DNA of 64,000 bases from NCBI GenBank assembly GCA_964252015.1, contig CAXULW010000005.1, positions 62,001 through 126,000 on the forward strand, read 5' to 3'. Of the stretch, positions 47,567 through 54,192 are shown piece by piece. Positions within the stretch are counted from its first letter, which is position 1; each line of letters starts with the position of its first letter. The notes below the pieces were generated by a model. That model was not told the DNA's origin and ran no database searches. It worked only from the letters and a program-made list of their open reading frames with translations. The translations under genes were made by a program, and so were the position numbers. This DNA is from CAXSBR01 sp964252015 (GTDB taxonomy: Bacteria > Actinomycetota > Actinomycetes > Mycobacteriales > Jatrophihabitantaceae).

Positions 47567-47620
47567 GCGCCGACGGAGGTCAGTGCGGTGGGCCCTGCGC
47601 CGACGGAGCTCAGTGCGGCG
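47567..47620. repeat. Two 24-bp direct repeats at a convergent junction
   Basis: GCGCCGACGGAGGTCAGTGCGGTG (47567-47590, pattern only) and its copy at 47597-47620 differ at two bases with a 30-base period. The second copy contains the exporter stop codon. It echoes the repeat array at 10092-10155, also at a convergent junction. Confidence 0.9.
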
Positions 47621-49343
47621 CGGGCGTGGCCGCGACTGCCGCTTCGGCCTCGGCCTCGCTGGCCGCGGCCTGGTTGCCGGCCTGGGTGCGCAGCGGCACC
47701 TCCTTGAGGAAGAACGACACCACGAAGCCGACGACGATGATCGCCGCGGCACAGAGGAACACCAGGTCCATGGCCTGGGAGAAGCCGACCTCGAACGGGT
47801 GCGCGATGGCGTGGTTCAGCCCGTTGAGGAAGCTGGTGTCGTTCAGGTCGATCCCACCGGAACCGGACGGGTTCTTCAGCGAGCTCAGGAACGTGGCGTT
47901 GTCGCCCGTCCCGGTCACTGCCGGGTTCTTGACCGCCGCGGTGAAGGCCGCGTCCTTGCCCGCGAACGCATCCGAATAGGCCGCCTTCACCTTCGTGCCC
48001 ACACTGGAGAACAGGATCGACAGGAACACCGCGGTGCCCATGGTGCCGCCGACCTGACGGAAGAACGTCGCCGAGGACGTGGCCACCCCGATGTCGGAGG
48101 CGGGCACCGCGTTCTGCATGGCCAGCACCACCGTCTGCATGCACAGGCCCAGACCGGCGCCGAACACCAACATGAAGACGTCGACCACGGCCAGGTGGGA
48201 ATCGGCGCCGACCCGGTTGAGCAGCACCAGACCGACGACCATCATCCCCGTGCCGATGATCGGCATGATCTTGTACTTGCCGGTGCGGGACGTGAACTGC
48301 CCCGCGCCCAGCGAGGCGCTCATGATCCCGATCACCAGCGGCAGCATCAGCAGACCCGACTCGGTGGGTGAGGCGCCCTTCACCAGCTGGAAGTACAGCG
48401 GGATCGTGACGATGCCGCCGAACATGCCGATACCGAGGATGAACGACATCAGGCTGGCCACCGTGAACGTTCCGCTGTTGAACAGCCGGAACGGGATCAG
48501 CGCCGCCCTACCCATCCGGCGTTCCACCAGGCAGAAGGCGGCGAACCCGAGGACGCCGACGACGTAGCAGGCCAGGGCGGCGGGCGAACCCCAGCCCCAG
48601 TCGCGCCCCTTCTCGGCCACGATCAGCAGCGGGACCAGGAACACGACCAACGCCAGAGCACCGAACCAGTCGATGACGACGTTGGTGACGTGCCGCGCCG
48701 GCAGGTGCAGCACCCGGGAGACGACGACCAGGGCGGCGATGCCCAGCGGCACGTTGATCCAGAAGATCCAGCGCCAGCCCGACAACCCGAGGATCGAGCG
48801 TTGCCCGGCCAGGAAGCCACCGACGACCGGGCCCAGCACCGAGGACGTGGCGAACACGGCCATGAAGTAGCCCTGGTACTTGGCCCGTTCCCGCGGCGGG
48901 ATGATGTCGGCGACGATGGCCAGCGCCAGCGAGAACAAGCCGCCGGCACCGAGCCCCTGGAAGGCACGGAACGCGGCCAGCATGTACATGGACTGCGCCA
49001 AACCGCACAGGGCCGAACCGATGACGAACAACGTGATGGCCAGCATGAAGAACTGCTTGCGGCCGTAAATGTCGGAGAGCTTGCCGTAGAGCGGCGTGGC
49101 GATCGTCGACGTGATCAGGAAGGCGGTCGTCACCCACGCCTGGGCCGACAGGCCGTTCAGGTCGTCGCCGATCGTGCGGATTGCGGTGGAGACCACGGTC
49201 TGGTCCAGCGCGGCCAGGAACATGCCCATGAGCAAGGCGGACAGGATCGTCATGATCTGCCGATGCGAGTACCCCCCGTCCGGAATCGCATTACCGGAGG
49301 CATTCGCCGGGGCGGCTTTTGCCGAGGATGGAACGGTGGTCAT
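47610..49343 (-). CDS. MFS drug exporter, DHA2 family
   Basis: A 577-residue 14-helix exporter. It shows ALDQTVVSTAIRTIGDDLNG (motif D1), YGKLSDIYGRKQFFML (motif A) and the antiporter region SSVLGPVVGGFLAG. A long extracytoplasmic loop (residues ~470-545), before the last helix, is typical. ATG overlaps the MarR gene's stop (ATGA). It is the third DHA2 exporter in the window, and the only one with MarR control. The substrate is unknown; cationic drugs are typical for DHA2. Confidence 0.93.
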   Translation of the reverse strand: MTTVPSSAKAAPANASGNAIPDGGYSHRQIMTILSALLMGMFLAALDQTVVSTAIRTIGDDLNGLSAQAWVTTAFLITSTIATPLYGKLSDIYGRKQFFMLAITLFVIGSALCGLAQSMYMLAAFRAFQGLGAGGLFSLALAIVADIIPPRERAKYQGYFMAVFATSSVLGPVVGGFLAGQRSILGLSGWRWIFWINVPLGIAALVVVSRVLHLPARHVTNVVIDWFGALALVVFLVPLLIVAEKGRDWGWGSPAALACYVVGVLGFAAFCLVERRMGRAALIPFRLFNSGTFTVASLMSFILGIGMFGGIVTIPLYFQLVKGASPTESGLLMLPLVIGIMSASLGAGQFTSRTGKYKIMPIIGTGMMVVGLVLLNRVGADSHLAVVDVFMLVFGAGLGLCMQTVVLAMQNAVPASDIGVATSSATFFRQVGGTMGTAVFLSILFSSVGTKVKAAYSDAFAGKDAAFTAAVKNPAVTGTGDNATFLSSLKNPSGSGGIDLNDTSFLNGLNHAIAHPFEVGFSQAMDLVFLCAAAIIVVGFVVSFFLKEVPLRTQAGNQAAASEAEAEAAVAATPAPH

Positions 49344-49861
49344 GCGGTGGCCTCTCGGGTTTCGGAGCGAGCAGAGATGAGCGCGGCCAGCCAGGTTTCC
49401 CGGTACCGCGCGAAGTCGTCGTTGAAGCGGGCCAGCAGGGCGGCGAAACGGCGCTGATCGTCCTCGGACCACTCGGCGAGCAGTTCGCCGAAGTGAGCGT
49501 CGCGCGAAGCGGTCAGCCGTTCCTTGTAAGCCACCCCGGCCGCCGTGGCGTGCAGCAGGCTGGCCCGGCCGTCCTGGGCGTCCGCGCGCCGTTCGAGCAG
49601 GCCACGGGCGACCAGGGTGGCCACCTGCCGGCTGACGGTGGAGGGGTCGGCCCGCGTGTTCTCGGCCAGCTCGCTGGCGCGCATCGGACCGTGGCGGAGC
49701 ACCTCGAACAGCAGGTGGTTGAGCAGCCCGTCGCCCTCTCCGGCCGCCGCGCTGTGCAGGCTGGCCCGGAACCGGTTGATCACCTGGGCCAACTCGACCA
49801 GCTGGGCTGCGATCTCAGCTGCGGGTGTGTCGGCCCGGCTCTCGGTCAGGTCGGTAGACAT
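49340..49861 (-). CDS. MarR-family regulator of the exporter
   Basis: A 173-residue winged-helix regulator. The HTH reads SELAENTRADPSTVSRQVAT, followed by a wing RADAQDGRASLLHATAAG. The start is the ATG at 49861. It is first in an overlapping pair with the exporter and faces the cytidylyltransferase gene. Palindromes in the shared promoter (49874-49897) are its likely site. Confidence 0.9.
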   Translation of the reverse strand: MSTDLTESRADTPAAEIAAQLVELAQVINRFRASLHSAAAGEGDGLLNHLLFEVLRHGPMRASELAENTRADPSTVSRQVATLVARGLLERRADAQDGRASLLHATAAGVAYKERLTASRDAHFGELLAEWSEDDQRRFAALLARFNDDFARYRETWLAALISARSETREATA

Positions 49862-49873
49862 AGATGCACCGTA

Positions 49874-49897
49874 CAACTAGTTGCATGCGCCATGCAA
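49874..49897. promoter_or_regulatory. Overlapping palindromes, likely MarR operator
   Basis: CAACTAGTTG (49874-49883) overlaps TTGCATG-CGC-CATGCAA (49881-49897), two perfect palindromes sharing TTG. They sit 13 bases ahead of the MarR ATG and 40 ahead of the cytidylyltransferase GTG, so one site could serve both directions. Confidence 0.65.
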
Positions 49898-49936
49898 TCA
49901 AGGGGCCGGTGTGCACCCGGCCGCTACGATCCGGCT

Positions 49937-50725
49937 GTGCCACGGACGGCGGGATCGGCAGCTGGTGGACGGCGCACCGCGGCGGTGGTGCTGGCCGGCG
50001 GTACGGGGGCCCGGATGGTCGGCGCCGGTTCGGGCCCGACCGTGCCGAAGCAGCTGCTCACCATCGCCGGAACGACGGTCCTCGAGCACAGCGTGCGCGC
50101 GTTCGAGGTCGCGCCCGGCATCGACGCCGTGTTCGTCCTGATGGCCGGAGACTTCGTCGCCGTGGCGCAGGGGATCGTCGACCGGGCCGGGTTCCGACGA
50201 GTTCGCCCGGTCCGGGCCGGCGGTCGCACCCGCAGCGACTCCACCCGCATCGCGCTGGACCTGCTCGGCGACGACTTCGACGTGGTCCTGTTTCACGACG
50301 CCGCGCGGCCGCTGGTCGAGGCGGCCACGATCGCCGCCTGCCTGAGTGCCCTCGAACACGCCGAGGCCGTCACCGTCGCGGTCGAACTGAGCGACACCGT
50401 CGTCGTCACCGACGCGATCGTGGTCACCGACGCCGTCGTGGTCACCGACGCCGCCCGGATCACGGCCATTCCGGCGCGCGATCGGATGCGCCGGCTACAG
50501 ACCCCGCAGGGTTTTCGCGTGCCGATCATTCGTCGCGCCCACGCCCTGGCCGCCGCGGACGCCGGTTTCACCGCGACGGACGACTGCGGCATCGTGCTGC
50601 GCTACCTGCCCGACGTGGCGATCCGCGTGGTGACCGGCACGGAACGCAACTTGAAGATCACCCACCCGGTGGACCTCGTGATCGCTGAGGCGCTCTACGC
50701 GACGGGCCCGGCGCCGAGCGAGTGA
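49937..50725 (+). CDS. ispD: IspD/TarI-type cytidylyltransferase
   Basis: Cytidylyltransferase that makes CDP-methylerythritol (IspD) or CDP-ribitol (TarI); sequence does not separate the two cleanly. Motifs are VVLAGGTGARM (nucleotide-binding), KQLLTIAGTTVLEH, FHDAARPLVEAATI, LQTPQGFR and ERNLKITHPVDLVIAEAL. The 262 residues include an insert of three VVVTDA units between SDT and IPARD. GTG at 49937, with no strong ribosome site. Its neighbours are a MarR gene and a DUF929 gene, not other MEP-pathway genes. A TarI role in polyol-phosphate polymer synthesis is thus open. Confidence 0.85.
   Translation: MPRTAGSAAGGRRTAAVVLAGGTGARMVGAGSGPTVPKQLLTIAGTTVLEHSVRAFEVAPGIDAVFVLMAGDFVAVAQGIVDRAGFRRVRPVRAGGRTRSDSTRIALDLLGDDFDVVLFHDAARPLVEAATIAACLSALEHAEAVTVAVELSDTVVVTDAIVVTDAVVVTDAARITAIPARDRMRRLQTPQGFRVPIIRRAHALAAADAGFTATDDCGIVLRYLPDVAIRVVTGTERNLKITHPVDLVIAEALYATGPAPSE
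50399..50452. repeat. Three 18-bp in-frame repeats inside the cytidylyltransferase gene
   Basis: Three 18-base units (from 50399, 50417 and 50435) code for VVVTDA, IVVTDA and VVVTDA. They form an extra loop in the IspD-like protein between the conserved SDT and the strand that ends LQTPQGF. Unit length keeps the frame. Confidence 0.95.
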
Positions 50726-50762
50726 TCATCAGGCCTGCACCGCCCGAGGTAGCTTGGTCAAG

Positions 50763-51680
50763 GTGCCCGCCAAACCCGCGCCCGCGAGACCGAGCAAGCC
50801 CACCCCGGCCGAACGACGTACCGCCCGCCGCGCGGCCGAGGCGGCCGCGGCGGCAGCGGCCGCCCGGCGGCAGCGCCGGGACCGGCTGATCCGCGTCTTC
50901 GCCCCGATCACCGTCGTTCTGGTCGTCGTCGTGGCGCTGGTCGTGGTCAAGCTGGTCACCGGCGGGAGCAAACCCAAATCCGGCGCGCAGAGCGTGACCG
51001 CCGCGGCTGCGGTGATCCAGCAGGTCACCCACGTCCCCGCGGCCGCACTGGACACGGTCGGGATCGGGTCGGTGACGACCGCGCCGAAGGCCATCTCCGG
51101 AGCAGCTCTGACCCAGGGCGGTAAGCCCCTGGTGCTGTACATCGGGGCTGAGTACTGCCCGTTCTGTGCCACCGAACGGTGGGGCGTCGTGGTCGCCCTG
51201 TCCAGGTTCGGCACGTTCGCCAACCTGGGCCAGACCGCGTCGTCGCCGAGCGACGAGCACCCGAACACGGCCACGCTCACCTTCCACGGCGCCACGTACG
51301 CCAGCTCTCGCATCGCGTTCACCGGGAAAGAGACCGAGAGCAATCAGGTCCAGGGCAAGGCCTACGCCAAGCTCGACACCCTCACCGCGGCCGAAACGGC
51401 CCTGGCCAAGAAGTACGGCGGCGGCGGGATCCCGTTCGTCGACATCGCCGGCAAGTACACGATCAGTGGCGCGTCGTTCTCCCCGGACGTGCTGCAGGGC
51501 AAGACCCACGCGCAGATCGCGGCGGCCCTGTCCGATCCGACGTCACCCATCGCGCAGGGTGTGGACGGGACGGCCAACCTCGTCACCGCAGCGATCTGCC
51601 AGAGCACGGCGCAGCAGCCGGCCGCCGTGTGTCAGGCCACCGGCGTGTTGAAGGCGACGGCCAAACTCACCGGCGGCTGA
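50763..51680 (+). CDS. DUF929-like exported or membrane protein with CPFC motif
   Basis: A 305-residue protein: basic Ala/Arg-rich cytosolic head, one hydrophobic helix (ITVVLVVVVALVVVKLV), and an extracellular domain with YIGAEYCPFCATERWGVV. CPFC is a thioredoxin-like active-site pair, with a later GIPFVDIAGKYTISG in place of a cis-Pro loop. It fits the DUF929 family, which is found in archaea and actinobacteria. It may be a membrane-anchored thiol oxidoreductase. I use the GTG at 50763; a TTG at 50754 with GAGGT just upstream is an alternative. No partner is adjacent. Confidence 0.78.
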   Translation: MPAKPAPARPSKPTPAERRTARRAAEAAAAAAAARRQRRDRLIRVFAPITVVLVVVVALVVVKLVTGGSKPKSGAQSVTAAAAVIQQVTHVPAAALDTVGIGSVTTAPKAISGAALTQGGKPLVLYIGAEYCPFCATERWGVVVALSRFGTFANLGQTASSPSDEHPNTATLTFHGATYASSRIAFTGKETESNQVQGKAYAKLDTLTAAETALAKKYGGGGIPFVDIAGKYTISGASFSPDVLQGKTHAQIAAALSDPTSPIAQGVDGTANLVTAAICQSTAQQPAAVCQATGVLKATAKLTGG

Positions 51681-51818
51681 CCCGGGCCGCGAGCCGGTCG
51701 CAAGCGAGCCAACCGCGTCCTCGACGCCGTCGGTGCGGCCCCGGTGCCTACCGCAACGGCCCCGCAGTACCGCGCGCCGATGCTGGCCACGTGGGCGGTC
51801 ATGGCACACTGACGCTTC

Positions 51819-52514
51819 GTGGAAGCCAGCGAAGTGCGCAAGCTGGCCGAGCTGGAGGATCGGCACTGGTGGTACACCGAGCGCCGGCACTTGCTACAGC
51901 GGGCCTTACGGCGGGTTCCTCCTGGCCTGGCACTGGACGTCGGTGCGGCGGGCGGTGGCAATACTCGCGTCCTGCGCCAGCTCGGCTGGCGGGCGTGCGC
52001 CCTGGAATACGGGGTCGATGGGGCGCAGCTCGCCGCCGAGCGCGGGCTGTCGGTGGTCCGGGGTGACGCCACGGCGCTGCCCATCCAGTCGAGCTCGGTC
52101 GATCTCGTCGTGGCTTTCGACGTGCTCGAACACATCGTCGACGACGGTGCGGCGGCGGCGGAGATCTACCGTGGGCTGCGCCCGGGTGCGACCTTCCTCG
52201 TGGCGGTGCCGTGCGATCCGAAGCTGTGGTCGGCTCATGACGACGCCGTCGACCATGTCCGTCGCTACACCCGCACCACACTCACCGAGCTGCTCACCGG
52301 TTCCGGCTTCGCGATCGAGTCGATGACGTCGTGGAACGTGCTGCTACGCCCGATCGTGGCGTTACGCCGCAAGAGTGCGTCAGGCAGCGACCTGGAAGAG
52401 TTACCGCGCCCCGTGAATACGGGCTTGCGGGCGATCATCACCCTCGAGCGCTACCTGCCCGTTGAACGGCTTCCGGGTGTCACCTTGCTCGCGACCGCGC
52501 GCCGCCCGGCCTGA
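51819..52514 (+). CDS. Class I SAM-dependent methyltransferase
   Basis: A 231-residue methyltransferase of the Methyltransf_11/23 kind. It has LALDVGAAGGGNTRVL (motif I), FDVLEHIVDDG (post I/II region) and HVRRYTRTTLTELLTGSGF. HWWYTERRHLLQRAL near the start is typical of glycan-cluster methyltransferases. GTG start. Its last 114 bases overlap the convergent GT2 gene; its C-terminal PGVTLLATARR is the conserved end of this family, so the overlap lies in the GT2 tail. Likely substrate is a sugar or lipid in the adjoining cluster; not proven. Confidence 0.85.
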   Translation: MEASEVRKLAELEDRHWWYTERRHLLQRALRRVPPGLALDVGAAGGGNTRVLRQLGWRACALEYGVDGAQLAAERGLSVVRGDATALPIQSSSVDLVVAFDVLEHIVDDGAAAAEIYRGLRPGATFLVAVPCDPKLWSAHDDAVDHVRRYTRTTLTELLTGSGFAIESMTSWNVLLRPIVALRRKSASGSDLEELPRPVNTGLRAIITLERYLPVERLPGVTLLATARRPA

Positions 52515-53507
52515 CGGCGGGGTACGTGCAGTGATAGGGGTTGGGGCCTCGTCCGCTGCGCCGGAATCGACGTCCGCCGTGGCCGAGTCGAAGGCGATGA
52601 AGTAGGTCGGTCTTCCCTGCATCATCAGATAGGTGCGCCCGACGTACTCACCGAGCATGCCGAGGCACAGCAGTTGCACCGCGCCGAACCCGGCCACCGC
52701 GGTGACGATCGACGTCCAGCCCGGGGTGGTTTCGCCGCTGATGTTGGCTACCACCGCGAAGCAGAGCAGGCCGGCGGCGATGACACTGCCGACCAGGCCG
52801 AACCAGGTGGCCAGACGCAACGGGACGATCGAGAACGCGGTCAGGCTGTCGAGGGACAGGCGCACCATCTTGGCCAGGGAGTACTTGGAGGAACCGGCGG
52901 CACGCGCCTCGCGCCGGTAGGAAACGGTCTCGGACCGGAACCCGAGAGCCGGCACCACCAGCCGCAAGACCCGATGCTGCTCGGGCAGGCTGTTGACGGC
53001 CGCGACCGTCGCCCGCGACATGAGCCTGAAGTCGCCGGCCGAACCGGGGGCCTGGCCGTCGCCCACCCGCCGGATGAGCTTGTAGAAGGCGTTGGCCGAG
53101 TGGCGTTTGAAGACGGAGTCGCTCGAGCGATCCGCCCGTACGCCGTACACGACGTCGACGGAATGCTCGATCGCCGTGCTGAGCATCTCCGCGATCGTCT
53201 CGGGCGGATCCTGCAGGTCGGCGTCGATGGTCACGACCCAGTCGCCGTGCGCGGACGCCAGCCCGGCCGAAATCGCCGCTTGGTGCCCGGCGTTGGCGCG
53301 TAATCGCACGATCCGTAGCTCGGGCCACTCCTGCCGGAATCGCTGCAGCAGAACCGGGGTCGAGTCCTTGCTGCCGTCGTCGACCGCCACCACTTCGTAC
53401 GTGGTGCCGAGTGGGTCCAGAACGCCGCGGAGCCGCTGCACGAACAGGGGGAGCACGTCCGCCTCGTCGTACATAGGTACCACCACGGAAAGGACGGGTT
53501 CGGCCAC
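52401..53507 (-). CDS. GT2-family glycosyltransferase with two C-terminal helices
   Basis: A 368-residue polyprenyl-phosphate sugar synthase-like enzyme (DPM1/GtrB group). The GT-A part has VVVPMYDEADVLPLFVQRL, AVDDGSKDST, the catalytic DADLQDPPE (DxD and metal), and the YRREARAAGSSKYSL C-terminal signature of this group. Two membrane helices follow (VGSVIAAGLLCFAVVANI and a second). It would make an undecaprenyl-phosphate-linked sugar for flipping. GtrA lies 87 bases away in the same direction. The last ~35 residues run antisense to the methyltransferase gene. GTG start at 53507. Confidence 0.87.
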   Translation of the reverse strand: MAEPVLSVVVPMYDEADVLPLFVQRLRGVLDPLGTTYEVVAVDDGSKDSTPVLLQRFRQEWPELRIVRLRANAGHQAAISAGLASAHGDWVVTIDADLQDPPETIAEMLSTAIEHSVDVVYGVRADRSSDSVFKRHSANAFYKLIRRVGDGQAPGSAGDFRLMSRATVAAVNSLPEQHRVLRLVVPALGFRSETVSYRREARAAGSSKYSLAKMVRLSLDSLTAFSIVPLRLATWFGLVGSVIAAGLLCFAVVANISGETTPGWTSIVTAVAGFGAVQLLCLGMLGEYVGRTYLMMQGRPTYFIAFDSATADVDSGAADEAPTPITARTPPSGRAARGREQGDTRKPFNGQVALEGDDRPQARIHGAR

Positions 53508-53594
53508 GCGGCCAGGATAATCGCAGCACCGACCCAAGCGGGGACGACGCTCAGGCGCCCGCGTTGTTTCCACAGGCGGCAGGTACCCGAGACG

Positions 53595-54131
53595 TCACGG
53601 CCGCGGCGGAGGATTCGCGTCGTGGCTCGGGCACAGGGCCGGCGCCTCGGCCGGGGGCGTTGCGAAGATCCAACGGCTGAACAGGACGAACCGGATGACG
53701 GTGGCGACGGCCGTGGCCGCGATCAGGACGCCGATCTCGAGCAGCCGACCAGCGGTTGGGTCATCCGCGTGTAACAGCGACAACGCTGCGCTGGTCAGCG
53801 CCGCGCCGAGGGCGAATACGGCCAGGCCTTGGGCATGCTCGCGCGGGCCGGTCCGTCCCCGGAGCCCGAACGTGAGACGTTTGTTCAGAATGGTGTTGGC
53901 GACGGCGGACACCAGCAGCGCGACCAGGTTGGCGACCTGGGCGCCCAGACTCCCCCGTACCAGCACGAACACGGCCAGGTAGAGAAGGGTGCTGGTGACG
54001 CCGACGCCGGCGAAGCGAACCGCTCGACCACGAAGTTGGGGAGCGTTGACCACAGACCCAGTCTCCCATCCCGCGGTACGACCAGGTCGAAGTTGCGCCG
54101 GCACCTGCACCGTGCGCCCACTCGGGCTCAC
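53595..54131 (-). CDS. GtrA-family membrane protein
   Basis: A 178-residue GtrA-like protein with four helices, thought to flip polyprenyl-phosphate sugars across the membrane. Hydrophobic segments visible are VRFAGVGVTSTLLYLAVFVL, VANLVALLVSAVANTILNKR, and VLIAATAVATVIRFVLFSRW. FVLFSRWIF near the end is the usual GtrA tail. It lies next to the GT2 gene in the same direction, matching the GtrA/GtrB pairing of glycan modification loci. A short Arg/Pro-rich tail follows. Confidence 0.85.
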   Translation of the reverse strand: MSPSGRTVQVPAQLRPGRTAGWETGSVVNAPQLRGRAVRFAGVGVTSTLLYLAVFVLVRGSLGAQVANLVALLVSAVANTILNKRLTFGLRGRTGPREHAQGLAVFALGAALTSAALSLLHADDPTAGRLLEIGVLIAATAVATVIRFVLFSRWIFATPPAEAPALCPSHDANPPPRP

Positions 54132-54192
54132 CGGAGCTTTGGCCTAGCCTCCTAGGAATCGACCTCCACCCACTTCGGGAGACGCACAGCAC

